This document shows, in pieces, positions 11,421 through 22,920 of a stretch of DNA of 64,000 nucleotides (the first letter of the stretch is position 1; the number at the start of each line of letters is the position of its first letter). Origin of the DNA: Diphasiastrum complanatum (lineage: Eukaryota; Streptophyta; Lycopodiopsida; Lycopodiales; Lycopodiaceae); NCBI GenBank assembly GCA_029204225.1, contig CM055111.1, forward strand, positions 6,958,961 to 7,022,960, read 5' to 3'. Under the pieces are notes generated by a model that saw only the letters and a program-made list of their open reading frames with translations, made no database searches and was not told the DNA's origin. The translations under genes were made by a program, and so were the position numbers.

Positions 11421-11896
11421 ATGCAGACTATAGTGACAGGTAGTCTAAAAATACAAACTGTTGAAAAACAGTTCATTTTCTATATGGTTTTAATATATAT
11501 GACTAGTAAAGAGTGCCCGTCGTTGATGGGCAATGGCGGCCGATCTAGTGACGGCCGATGATTTGGAAATTTAGTATGTTGTTGACGGACGATGATTTTT
11601 TGATCTAGGTGGCAACCGATGATCTAGTGAAATGTGTGGCCTAAAGGACCACAAATGGCCTAAATGCGATCCATAAACGACTGTAAGTGACACTCTTTTG
11701 GTTCCTTTGCAGTCCGTTCCATCACCATGAATGACTGTAAGTGATTCTCCTTCAGTTTGCTTATGGTTTTGTTTCGGAAGCGGTTATCATAAGTGACCGC
11801 AACTAACGACTTGCGGGACCTTACGGTCACTTTAGATCCACTGCTGCAGACCGCAAGCAAAAGAGAGATAGAGCTTTGGAGCATGGATAATCCGAG

Positions 11897-12885
11897 TGTT
11901 GGATTTATTTCCTCTAAGTCACCTAAATCCCATTTTTAATATGCCTCCATTCATGCTGCATATTTACTCGCGTTGTTGCGCAGTATGCATATTCACATGC
12001 AAATTCTCACAGGCGATGAAGAGATGAAAAGAAAGGCTGACATCACACCCTCTTCGCTCATGCAACTGCACTAATAAATTGGACAATGAGTGCAGCCACC
12101 CATGATCTCCTACAAACAGCACATCCACCCTGTACTTTCTTCATCTGCACACCTGTAACATTATGTATATATTGAATACCATTTTCGTATTCATTAGCTG
12201 AAAAATAACAAAAGAAAAAGCTAGTGAGCGAGAGAGAACGAAGAAGAGAAACTTATCAGAGATAGACAAAAGTAGATGCTCTGTGCATTGATTCTTTGAT
12301 TTGTCAGCAATAAGGTTTCATTCCTTTTACAGTTTGAATAAGCTTCGTAGGGCGTCTTGTGCTCTACCACATTATTGACATGTATACTTGATATACTTAA
12401 TCTGATACAGTTCTGTGTTCTGTGTTCAAATTTGTGTTGCTATTGCTATGCTTATTATTTATTTTGTCTGATGTTTCTAGTTGCTCTTTCTGGTAATAGA
12501 TGACTTTAGTCTTGTCTTTCGCGAATGTTTCGCGACTAATTATTAGTCGAGCACTGTCTAGCTCTTCGCGAATCATTCGTGACACATAATTTGTCTAGCT
12601 ATTCGCGACAAATTATTCTTCTGGCGCTTCGTTTATTAATGTTTGGCTACGTAATCAAGAACGACCGCGATTTCCATCATTAACATTATGTTCATTCTGA
12701 TAGGCGTAGTCATGTTTTCGGAGAGAGTCGCATAGCTCATTCCGCTGCACACGAACAATTTATGTTCGAGTTCGTTTCTCGTTCGTGTAACATGTCTCGT
12801 TCGTGTTCGTCTTATCCCTCTGAGCTGTTTTGTTTCTAACATACGACGCCTTTTTCAACTCTCGCTACTCTCCCTCTCTTGAACC
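11897..12885 (+). repeat. 5' LTR of the Copia element
   Basis: Begins TGTTGGATTTATTTCCTC and matches 16599-17630 over its whole length. A TATATA promoter-like motif lies near 12168. The end next to the primer-binding site is altered (GAACC instead of the CAACA of the other copy). It lacks about 20 bases near the middle (GTAGGGCGTCTTG) and a T-rich stretch near the end that the 3' LTR has. Confidence 0.9.
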
Positions 12886-12897
12886 TGGGATCAGAGC
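12886..12897 (+). other. Primer-binding site with one mismatch
   Basis: Reads TGGGATCAGAGC; the standard initiator-Met site is TGGTATCAGAGC. It directly abuts the 5' LTR. Confidence 0.8.
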
Positions 12898-13040
12898 TAT
12901 TTTCATAGCTTGATAAGCTTCCACAGTACAAGACTCTACTAGCCGATAGAGTAATTGTTTTCTTGTTCTGTATTTCAGCATCAAATTTTCATACTTAAGT
13001 TATTGATAGTTTCTCCTATCACTTAGACTAATTCCTCCAC

Positions 13041-13860
13041 ATGGATTCACAAGGGAAAGCCAGTCCTATCATGGACAAGCTTGATGGAGCCAATTACCTT
13101 CTGTGAAAATTTAAGATGAAAACTGTACTAATGGCTAAAGAATAATATGACGTTGTTACAGGTGCAGAAGGGAAACCCGATGCAGACGACACAACACTCA
13201 CCAGATGGAAGCTGGGGGATGGAAAGGCTTTCACGTTGATCATTCTCAACATCACGTATACCCAGATCGGCCATGTATCCGAGACTCATCGAAAGAAGTC
13301 TGGGACATCTTAAGCACACTATATGAAGTGTGAGATATAGCTTCCAAGCTACATCTCAGAAAGAAATTTTACTCCCTTAAGATGACGAATGGTGATTCTT
13401 TGTAGAATCACATTAATCAGTTCAAGAACCTGCTAAGACAAATGGCCACTGTCGGATCTGTCATTGACGATCAAGATGCAGTGATGCAACTACTTACAAG
13501 CTTGCCAAGCTCTTACGACAGCTGCGTGATGATCATCACGACTCATCCAGAATTGACTCTTTTGAGAGTCATTACTATGTTGTTGCAGAAAGACATGCGG
13601 AGGAACGAAGCCTCAAGTTCCTCAACTGATTCTCACGCCTTGTACACCAACAAGACAACAACAAAGCAGAAGAAGAAGAAGGGCCCGAAGCAATCAAAGC
13701 CAGACCAGAAACCAGCTCATCACAAGGAACAGTCGAATCCGCAGACAAAGAAGAAGCTGTTCTACATATATTGCAAATGAAACAACCATGAAATACAAGA
13801 CTGCCGAATACTTTAAGCAAAGAACAATAGCAAGGGACAGTTGAATCAAGTGGTGAACGC
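13041..13860 (+). pseudogene. Copia gag of the 11897-17630 element
   Basis: Starts at ATG 13041 with MDSQGKASPIMDKLDGANYL. The next codon is TGA where the family has tryptophan, and a second stop follows after VLMAKE. The frame resumes with WKLGDGKAFTLIILNITYTQI and, at 13442-13780, LLTSLPSSYDSCVMIITTHP and a lysine-rich linker. The zinc knuckle is damaged: the first cysteine is tyrosine (FYIYCK) and a TGA follows, though NNHEIQDC continues. The tryptophan-to-stop changes are of the kind left by C-to-T mutation of methylated DNA. Confidence 0.85.
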
Positions 13861-13900
13861 ACCTGCAGAAGCTCCACAGCCTATTTAAGAAGCAGATCAT

Positions 13901-14190
13901 GATGCCTTCATGACCAGCCATCAAGGAGCATCTGGCGACAGTTCTTGGTTCCTAGATTCCGGAGCCACTCAACATATGACTAGTCTCATTGGCTGTTTCG
14001 AGTCCTATACACCTTACAGTACCCGTAAATATGTCCACCTTGGTGAAAATAGCACACAAGCTATTAAAGGTGAAGACACTATAAGATTAAACTTTGCCAA
14101 TGATCAGTCTAAGCTACTCTCTAAAGTCTTTATGTGCCAAATTTATCTACGAATCTGCTCTCTGTAAGCAGAATCACAGATCTAGGACAC
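13901..14190 (+). pseudogene. Copia aspartic protease (retropepsin-like)
   Basis: The segment SSWFLDSGATQHMT carries the DSGA active-site motif of Copia proteases, which is preceded by a tryptophan as is usual. The frame then drifts: the expected C-terminal portion continues in another frame after about 14135 (a VPNLSTNLLSV-like stretch near 14140-14170 broken by a frameshift). Confidence 0.8.
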
Positions 14191-14334
14191 AGAGTAGAAT
14201 TTGAATGTGATCAACATAAAGTAGATAGGATAGGCAAGATCCTAGCACTCGGAAAGAGGCATGGATACTTGTACAAATTGAGTCATTGCTTTTCTGCCTC
14301 TAGTTAGGCTCTCAGTACTTCAATTCATTCAAAT

Positions 14335-15282
14335 AAAGGTTTACTTTGGCATTATAGACTTGGTCATTCAAATCATACTGTTGTACAATGAATGTCTAGA
14401 CAATCTATTGTTCTTGATCTCGACTATCCTCGCGAAAGAGTCGAGTTACCTGTCTGTCAAGACTATCTAGTTGGTAAACAGACTAGGAAACCTTTTAAAT
14501 CAAGCCATCAACACATTGCTAGAGGATTGCTAGATGTTGTACATTCAGATTACTGTGGCCCGATGAAAAATCCTTCGCTGACGGATGCCAAGTATTTTAT
14601 AACCTTTATTGATGAATTCTCTAGAAGGACCATGGTGTATTTTATAAAGAAGAATTCAGAAGCCTTCAACTGCTTCAGAATCTTCAAGGAGCGTGCAGAG
14701 AAGGAGACTGGAAGGACGATCAAGGCTCTCATGTCAAACAATTGTGGAGAATATATCTCTATCGAGTTTAAGGAGTACTGCCAAAGCCAAGACATTGAGC
14801 AGCAATTCATCACTCCTTACAGTCCTCAGTCTAATGGCTTAGTCGAGAGGAAGAATCGTACTCTGGTCGAATCTGCCAAATGTATGCTATCGCATGCATC
14901 GTTGCCTAAGAGATTCTGGGCTGAAGCTGTCTCCACTGCAGCCTACGTCCAGAACAGATGTTCGACCAAGGCCCTCTTAGACAAGACACCACGAGGTGTG
15001 AACAGGCTCTAAGCCTTCTTTGAAGAACCTAAGAGTGTTTGAGTCATTGCCTACACGCAGATCCCAAAAGACACGAGGAAGAAATTGGACTTCCAAGGTC
15101 TCAAGACCATCCTGATCGGATATACTTCATCTGATAATACTTATAAGCTGTATGATCCTGATACCCAACAAATCTTGTATAGCCGGAATATAGTCTTCAT
15201 CGAGGATCAGTTCGTCGACCTCAAAGGCAAGGATGTTGCTCAAGAAGAACCCTCGTCACTTGCCATTGACACGACAGTCTGA
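14335..15282 (+). pseudogene. Copia integrase with a lost catalytic aspartate
   Basis: GAG-pre-integrase traces (LWHYRLGHSN-like) precede 14392. The rve core is open from 14392 to 15012: first Asp in VVHSDYCGPM, second position in LMSNNCGEYIS where the family has SDNGGEY (Asp to Asn), and Glu in NGLVERKNRTL. The C-terminal region at 15085-15282 has the IGYTSSDNTYKLYDP and SRNIVFIEDQF blocks typical of the end of Copia integrase. A stop at 15010-15012 and a frame change part the two halves. The Asp-to-Asn change alone would abolish strand transfer in known integrases. Confidence 0.9.
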
Positions 15283-15374
15283 GCTTCTAGCTCAAGCGTG
15301 TCTATTGCCGACCCACTTCAAGACAGTGAATCAGACGAAGATTGCTGCTACCAAGCAACAAATCCCAGGAGCGG

Positions 15375-16570
15375 TTCTTCAAGAAGATATCTACATGATC
15401 CAGCCCGAATGATACGTTCTGGAAGGTATAAAAAATCATGTCTTTAGCTCCACAAAGCACTGTACGGCTTGAAACAGTCTGCCAGAGCTTGGTTTTAGAG
15501 GATCAACACATTTCTCATCAAACAAGGATTCAAACCAAGCATTGTTGATTGCAACGTCTATTCCAAGTCAGTACAACAATCCTTCATTATCATCACCTTG
15601 TACGTGGATGATACGTTGCACTTCAGCAACAATACCAATATGGTCAAGGATTCGAAGCAGATGCTATTTTCAGAGTTTGACATGACTGATCTGGACGAAG
15701 CTCACTTTTGTCTGAGAATTCAAATCCACAGAGACAAAGCAAATCGACTGATTTACATCACTCAACAAAGGTATCTTCACAATGTTCTTAACAGATACAA
15801 TTTGATGAATTGTAAATTAGCTCACTCACCAATGGATCCAGGCCTGCATCTGTCAAAGGACCAATGTCCCCATACCAAGCATGAAGTGGAGCAAATGAGA
15901 GAATACCCTTATCGATCGATACTAGGTTCTCTCATGTACACAATGGTCTGTACAAGACCTGATATCTCTTTTGTTGTAAGCTCACTCAGCCAATACCCTT
16001 TGGCATTACCCATTGGAAGGCTCTCATACGAGTCATAAGATATATGCGAGCTACCATGGACTAGTGCATCTGCTATGGAGATGTTAGCAACGACAATCTT
16101 CATCAGCTCAGTGGTTATTTTGATGCAAGCTGGGGAGGAGATGTAGACAATCGTAAATCCACATCTGGATTTTCATTTTTCTTCAACGACGGTCCTATCT
16201 CATGGAACAGTCGTAAGCAAACTTCTATCGCACTTTCTTCTACAGAAGTAGAATACATTGCTTCTTCTCAATCTATCAAGGAAGCGTTTTGGTTGAGAAA
16301 TTTACTGTCAGATGTTAATCCGAATCAATATACCCTACAATTTTATTTTGTGATAATCAGAGTGCTATTGCCTTATCGGCCAACCCTAGATTTCACTGTA
16401 GGAGTAAGCACATTGAAATCAGATATCACTACATCAGGAGAAAGGTTCTCAACAAGGAAGTAAGCTTAACATACTGCAGAACGCAGGACATGGTTGCAGA
16501 CATATTCATGAAAGCACTCAGTGTCAATGCACACAACAAATTTTGTGCATTGCCTAGTCTGAAGATCAAG
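15375..16570 (+). pseudogene. Copia reverse transcriptase (5' half deleted) and RNase H
   Basis: Only about 90 bases separate the integrase end region from an EDIYMIQPE segment that belongs to the middle of reverse transcriptase, so the 5' half of that domain is missing. Then come ALYGLKQSARAW near 15460-15490, TLYVDDTLHFSNN with the YVDD catalytic pair at 15598, and the connection region to 16038. RNase H follows in other frames: YFDASWGGDVDNRKSTSG near 16110-16165 and SSTEVEYIA near 16235-16262. Several stops and frame changes. Confidence 0.88.
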
Positions 16571-16588
16571 GCATTCACGGATCCAGAT

Positions 16589-16598
16589 TAAGAGGGGG
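16589..16598 (+). other. Polypurine tract of the Copia element
   Basis: TAAGAGGGGG lies directly in front of the TGTTGG start of the 3' LTR, the expected place for the plus-strand primer. Confidence 0.85.
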
Positions 16599-17627
16599 TG
16601 TTGGATTTATTTCCTCTAAGTCACCTAAATCCCATTTTTAATCTGCCTCCATTCATGCTGCATATTTACTCGCGTTGTCGCGCAGTCTGCATATTCACAT
16701 GCAAATTCTCACAGACGATGAAGAGACGAAAAGCAAAGGCTAACGTCACACCCTTTTCACGCTCATGAAGTTGCACTAACAAACTGGACGACGACTACAG
16801 CCACCCACGATCTCCTACAAACAACACATCCACCCTGTACTTTCTTCATTTGCACACCTGTAACATTATGTATATATTGAATACCATTTGTGTATTCATT
16901 AACTGAAAAACAACAAGAGAAGAAGTTAGTAAGCGAGAGAGAACGAAGAAGAGAAGCTTATCAAAGATAGACAAAAGTAGATGCTCTGTGCATTGATTCT
17001 TTAATTTGTCAGCAATAAGGTTTCATTCCTTTTACAGTTTGAATAAGCTTTGTAGGGCACACAGTTTCGTCCGCTACTGTCTTGTGCTCTACCGCATTAT
17101 TGACATGTATACTTGATATACTTAATCTGATACAGTTCTTTGTTCTGCGTTCAGATTTGTGTTAATATTGCTATGCTTATTATTCATTATGTCTGATGTT
17201 TCTAGTTGCTCTTTCTGGTAATAGACGACTAACATTTAGTCTTGTCTTTCGCAAATGTTTCGCGACTAATTATCAGTCGAGCACTGTCTAGCTCTTCGCG
17301 AATCATTCGCGACACATAATTTGTCTAGCTATTTGCGACAAATTATTCTTCTGGCGCTTCGTTTATTAATGTTTGGCTACGTAATCAAGAACAATCATGA
17401 TTTCCATCACTAACGTTCTGTTCATTCTGATAGGTGTAGTCATGCTTTCGGAGATAGTCGCATAGCTTGTTCCGCTGCGCATGAACAATTTATGTTCGAG
17501 TTCGTTTCTCGTTCGTGTAACATGTCCTGTTCGTGTTCGTCTTACCCCTCTGAGCTAAATTTTTTATTTTTGTTTTGTTTCTAACATACGACACCTTTCT
17601 CAACTCTCGCTACTCTCCCTCTCTCCA

Positions 17628-17630
<3 letters not shown>
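16599..17630 (+). repeat. 3' LTR of the Copia element
   Basis: Begins TGTTGGATTTATTTCC and ends CTCTCCAACA. It aligns with 11897-12885, with scattered substitutions and at least two short length differences, which means the insertion is not recent. The (GA)n tract starts one base beyond its end. Confidence 0.9.
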
Positions 17631-17680
<50 letters not shown>

Positions 17681-17799
17681 CTGCATAGGGCCACAAAGGG
17701 ACCGCAAACGACTACAAACGACCTCCTTTGCGGTCGTTTGGGAGGGTTCAAAGGAGGGCCAAAGGGAGGTCCATTGTGGCCCTAAACGGTTGCATTTTT

Positions 17800-17990
17800 C
17801 GGGGAGGGCCAAAGGGAGAAGTAACTGTGAGAACTGAAGGGAGGGGTAACCGTGAGAACCGTGAGGGCCGAAGGGAGGGGCAACTTTGAGAACCGAAGGG
17901 AGAGGTAACCATGAGAACCGTGAGGGCCGAAGAAAGGGGCAACCATGAGAACCGTGAGGGCCAAAGAAAGGGGCGACTGTGAGAACCATG
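17800..17990. repeat. 34-base minisatellite inside the GA region
   Basis: Units with the core AACCGTGAGGGCCGAAG and GGGGCAACC recur about five times; the clearest two are 34 bases apart near 17938-17972. Some units lack the GTGAGGGCC part and are shorter. Confidence 0.7.
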
Positions 17991-18065
<75 letters not shown>

Positions 18066-18099
18066 ATCTGAGTGTGTGTGAGAGAGAGAGCTACTAGCT

Positions 18100-18600
18100 C
18101 TATCTCAAATGACCTAAACTGGGTGGATGGACTCCTACAGTCTGATGAAAATGCACTACTCGCAACGAACTCTACAGAAAGACATTGAGGTGATGGTACC
18201 ATGACATTATGTAATGTCAACGGATGATAGGTATGAGGAGGCACGCCAACAACCAAACCGGTTTCGCTACTCCCGATGTGCTCTACTGCACCACTGCTAA
18301 GTGATTGTGCACTGGCACTTAAATTCAATGTACCATCGCTATGTAGGGACACACCTGCAGTGCCTATACTACTTGTTGGCAAAGCCCTACTCCTTGGTTT
18401 GTCTCCTATGGGCCAATCTCTTCCTTCTGGCGGATGTGCTTTCAGAAATCGAAGTTCTGTATGAAACTTTGTTTCATACAAGCTCCGGAGTAACTACTTG
18501 TTGGTTGGGGTTTTCAGACATGATATTCACAACCTTTGTTCATTTATCCTACAAGTCAAAGTTAATACGAATTTTGTCTGAATCAAGCAAACAATAGCAA
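18100..18600. other. Unique-looking spacer within the GA region
   Basis: About 500 bases of non-repetitive sequence between two GA tracts. Small open frames on both strands (18276-18464 plus, 18301-18597 plus) show no recognisable protein family. Confidence 0.35.
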
Positions 18601-18601
18601 C

Positions 18602-18698
<97 letters not shown>

Positions 18699-19000
18699 CC
18701 ATGAATACCTATCAAAAATAGTAAACATGGCCTAAATGCGGTCCTTGCAGTGAGGTTACAATTCGTTTCCTTTGTTCAAACTGTATGTAGCCATAGGCAA
18801 GACTCTTGCAGGTGCGGTTTGCGGTTCGTTCACTTCGTTCAGACCGTAAGCAAGAATTTCCAGTGTGATGAGGCTTCATTCACTTCATTTAGAGCATAGT
18901 TGAGACTTTGCGATGAGTCTTCATATGTGACCGCAATCGTTGACTTTGCAGTCCTTTGCGGTGAAAATGCGGTCGTATGCGGTGAGTATGGGATCCTTTG

Positions 19001-19070
<70 letters not shown>

Positions 19071-19435
19071 ATCGTTTCCTTCGTTCAGACTGTATGTAGC
19101 CGTAGGCAAGACCCTTGCATGTTGTTTGCGGTTCGTTCAGAGCATTAAGGCCGCACAGGGACCGTGAGAACCCTGAGTGAGAGTATTTGAGAGAGGGAGA
19201 GAGAGAGAGCTCTCTAGATCGAGATCGAGAGAGAGAGAGAGAGAGAGAGAGCCAGCCAGCCTGCTTGCTATTCATTAATCTAATATGATCGATGGGTGAG
19301 TAGCCGTAGCTGAGTGAGAGAGAGAGACACACACCGAGAGCATCCGAGTGAGAGAGATAGCATCCGAGTGAGAGAGAGAGTTCATTGAGAGCATTTAGGC
19401 CGCACAAGGAAGGTGAGTGAGAGCATTTAGGCCGC

Positions 19436-19514
<79 letters not shown>

Positions 19515-19669
19515 ATGTGATTTGCGGTTAACCCAGAGCATTAAGGCCGCATAGGGAATGTGAGAACCGTGAGTGAGAGAGAGAGAGACAGAACCATCCG
19601 AGTGAGAGAGAGAGAGCATCTGAGCAAGACCATGAGAACCGTGAGTGAGTAATTAGGCCGCATAGGGAC

Positions 19670-19770
<101 letters not shown>

Positions 19771-19790
19771 ATTTCGGCCACCCAAGGTTC

Positions 19791-19872
<82 letters not shown>

Positions 19873-20005
19873 ATGCGGTCAAAATGGGATCCTTTGCGGT
19901 GTGAGAGAGAGAGAGCATCTGAGTGAGTGAGATAGTTCGTTCAGAGAGAGAGCATCTAGGCCGCATAAGGACCGTGAGAGAGAGGGAGAGGGAGAGAGAG
20001 AGGGC

Positions 20006-20123
<118 letters not shown>

Positions 20124-20827
20124 CATCATTCTATCTAAGATCATATGGTATGGAATCAGTATATATTGAATATAAAAACATCTTTCCATGCTTAGCTGCA
20201 CTGACCACACATTGATCAAAGTTAAGCTGCATCACACAAAGAAAGGTAAACAACGACTTAAGGATCCCCAAGCCCAACCTCGCTGTATCGATATACATTT
20301 TTACATATGAAAGAGATCTAGCACCGTATATTGTTCTTAGAGTGAAAGTAATAATACAGGACAAAAATTACAGAGGTAGATAAGATTGCTTCATCGCATC
20401 ACACAACTGAGCTGAGATAACTAACCGAGGAAGAGGCCTGTTTAGAACATTTACAGACGTAGTGATTTGAAACATGGCACAAAGGAAAAGAGGTCGTGAT
20501 TCTTTCTTAAAGCAGCTATAGTAATCAGCTTAAGCCAATCCTTAACATGGTTAAGGTTTGGATTATCTTCTAAAAGGCCTCGAGAGGTGAAAATTCAGAT
20601 GTGGCCCATTTCTCAATAGATGTATTTAAAGGAACATGTAAAGCAAGTCGATTATGTCAACATAAGTCTGACAGTGTGAAAAGAAGCCTAACACAAAAGC
20701 AGACTATTTTTCAAAAGAAAAGCGACATCAAACTTTTTGTATATTCAGTTCCAAACATGAGTCATTGTTTCGAGATGTAATGCCATTTGAGCTGACAGTT
20801 CACTGCAACTGTCTCATCCTGCCTTAG

Positions 20828-20969
20828 ATCAACATGTAGGGCTTCAGCTGAGCTACATCCACATGAACGAACTTAAACTCCAAGAAAGCATCCCTCAGCT
20901 TGGCAAAGTGAAAGAAGCGCCAGTTATTCTTATAACATATCCATTTTTTAGATTGATCATATATTGATG
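20828..20969 (-). CDS. Exon-like fragment, terminal exon of an unrecognised gene
   Basis: On the minus strand a 47-residue stretch reads ASIYDQSKKWICYKNNWRF then FHFAKLRDAFLEFKFVHVDV and AQLKPYMLI before TAA at about 20828. It is preceded by CACCAATAG, an acceptable 3' splice site, and by an in-frame stop beyond it. Composition and sequence look protein-like rather than random. I cannot name the family. No upstream exon was found on the minus strand, so it may be a gene remnant. Confidence 0.35.
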
Positions 20970-20989
20970 CCTATTGGTGTTAGCAACAA

Positions 20990-21056
20990 CTCAGCATGCC
21001 AGGTGGACCTGATCAACATGCTTGAGAAGGCTGGCAAGTTCAATACTCTTGTGAGG
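20990..21056 (+). CDS. Exon-like fragment resembling a fasciclin-domain start
   Basis: On the plus strand SACQVDLINMLEKAGKFNTL ends at GTGAG followed by GTAATC, a plausible 5' splice site. The motif LEKAGKFNTL resembles the first helix of FAS1 (fasciclin-like) domains. The stretch is only about 20 residues, so this may be a coincidence. It lies within 30 bases of the opposite-strand exon-like fragment at 20828-20969. Confidence 0.2.
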
Positions 21057-21434
21057 TAATCGTAAACAAAAGGATTCAAGCTTCATAAGTTACAAACCTT
21101 ACTTTGTAGCATGGATATGGATATGGATATTGTAGTTGACGGATGCAATAAAAAAGAAGAGAGCAAGAAGACGAAGGAGGCCCGATGGAGAGAGAGACCC
21201 GCATCCCGCCTGCTCGCAATTGAGAGAAAGAGAGAGAGAACCGATCGAGAGAAAGAGAGAGCGCACGCGCTTTGGGGGGGAAAAAGAATTTGAAATTGTG
21301 TGTGCGCGTGTGCTTAAAAAAAAAATGGCTTCTATGTGTTATTTTTCACACGCATAGGACCTTTCAATCGTTTTTTAACTTTTCGCTTTACAAAATGTGT
21401 GACATTTTTTGCGGGCAGAGCGTGACATTTTTGA

Positions 21435-21636
21435 CGGCATGACGACATTCTCTCTCTAAAATAGTTTTAATACACACGATGATGCTTCTTGGTTTCCAAG
21501 GGAAGGCTCGAACCTGGGACCAAAGAAACTTTGGATGCCAAGCTAACCAGTTGAGCCAACCCCGTTGAAAATAGTTTTAAAATAGTCGGCATGACGACAT
21601 TCTCTCTCTAAAATAATTTTAATACACACGATGATG
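21435..21636. repeat. 50-base direct repeats flanking SINE-like copy 2
   Basis: CGGCATGACGACATTC through CACACGATGATG occurs at 21435-21484 and again at 21587-21636 with one mismatch. The SINE-like segment lies between them. The repeats are too long for an ordinary target-site duplication, so they more likely come from a local tandem duplication into which, or with which, the SINE moved. Confidence 0.75.
21505..21563 (-). repeat. tRNA-derived SINE-like fragment, copy 2
   Basis: Minus strand: A box TTGGCTCAACTGG (plus 21548-21560) and a near-perfect B box GGTTCGAGCC (plus 21505-21514). The core between them is identical to the copy at 1206-1266. The B box here is better preserved than in copy 1. 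Confidence 0.6.
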
Positions 21637-21639
21637 ATG

Positions 21640-22342
21640 ATGATATATACAAAAAAGAATTAAAAATGGTATGTAACTTATAAAAAATAAAAACATTCCT
21701 TTACATAAAAATCGTGTCACTTAAATACTTTCAAATTTCAAAATAGGGGACAATGACTGGCATCTGGGACGCGTTCCTCGTACACACTTCTCACTGTAAG
21801 GCTGAATAAGTTGGGTCGTCACTCGCTCACTTGACTGACGGCGATTAACGGACTAAAAGAGGTTGTGCTGTCACTCACTAACCAGCTGACGGAGACCGAC
21901 GGACTTTTTCTTTTTTCTAAAAACATAAATAAAATAAAAAAGAATTTGTTTTTGCATCGTACATCGTATTTAATATTCTACCGTACAAAAGCGATGGGCC
22001 TGCCCCTCCACTCCCGCCAGCTAGGCCTGGGGCCATTAAATGAACACCCCCTCAGCCGGTCACCCCTCTGCTCTTCCCTTCCCGTTTGAATTCGGGAGTA
22101 TTAATGGCTCGTTCCAGACCGGCCCGCCCGATGCTCACCTGTACAGCCGGTCTCCACATGATTAAAACTTCAAAGCCTGTGACTGTGTGTGTTGTGAGGG
22201 GGAGAGACAGGCCCCTTTGATATTTTTGACGTATTTTTAAGTCTGTTCGTTGATATGTTAACACGTGTATTGTTAAGCACGTGGCGAAATCTGGTGCATT
22301 TGAAAATTCAAAGGGGCGATAGAGAGCTTTCTTTTCCTTCTC

Positions 22343-22345
<3 letters not shown>
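21640..22345. other. Upstream region of the receptor kinase, no gene seen
   Basis: Contains AT-rich stretches and a GC-richer part near 22000-22150. No open frame with a recognised domain. It probably includes the receptor kinase promoter. Confidence 0.35.

Positions 22346-22394
<49 letters not shown>
22346..22394 (+). repeat. (CT)n tract upstream of the receptor kinase
   Basis: An uninterrupted 49-base CT run about 530 bases upstream of the preferred ATG. CT-rich tracts are common in plant promoters and 5' leaders, so it may lie in the transcribed leader. That placement is inference. Confidence 0.8.
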
Positions 22395-22397
<3 letters not shown>

Positions 22398-22920
22398 GCA
22401 TTTGCTGGTGCGAGAACACCTTTTCTGGGCTTGAGAGAGCACTCTTTCTGCAACCTCGAGCTATGGTGGAGGAAGGGAGGGAGATGAGGAATGCGGGTGG
22501 GATGCATTGGATCGTGAATGGGCTATTATGCAGGCAATGCAAGGATTTGAAGGCATGAAAAGATGGAGTGATGGTTGAACAGAAGCAAGGAAGGAAGGAG
22601 CTAGCTGGGAGTGGCATGGATGATGGTGGTACCTGGCGTTGCTTGCATTGTGAAGGCCCGGGAGGCCGTGAAGATTTTGCTTGAGACTAGCTAAATTCAT
22701 AGGGATGCGAGAGATGGGTGATGCTTGAATGGATGGGTGCGAGATATTGCGAGCAGCAAGATGGACTGAGTTTAGCTTTTGTAGCAGTGCGATCGGAAAA
22801 AGTTGCAAATCCATGGCCAAATGCTTGACTTTTAAATTGTGTGAGAGAGAGATAGAAGCAGCGATGGTTGTTTTGAGCTGTCTAGACTGGAAGCCGGGAG
22901 CATTTCAGTTCATAACAGTG

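Larger units (their letters stand above)
11897..17630 (+). mobile_element. Near full-length but defective Ty1/Copia LTR retrotransposon
   Basis: A 5.7-kb element with both LTRs, a primer-binding site, a polypurine tract and domains in the Copia order gag, protease, integrase, reverse transcriptase, RNase H. LTR ends read TGTTGG and CCAACA. The bases just outside are CCGAG on the left and CAGAG on the right, which could be a five-base target duplication with one change, though the right side is GA-repeat. The polyprotein is closed by many stops and frame changes, part of reverse transcriptase is deleted, and integrase has lost a catalytic aspartate. It can no longer move by itself. The element is inserted in a GA-rich satellite-like region whose phrases are found on both sides. 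Confidence 0.9.

Noticed and set aside
21505-21563. Functional tRNA gene
   Set aside because: A and B boxes are present, but no acceptor stem or standard anticodon arm can be formed, and a similar copy exists at 1206.
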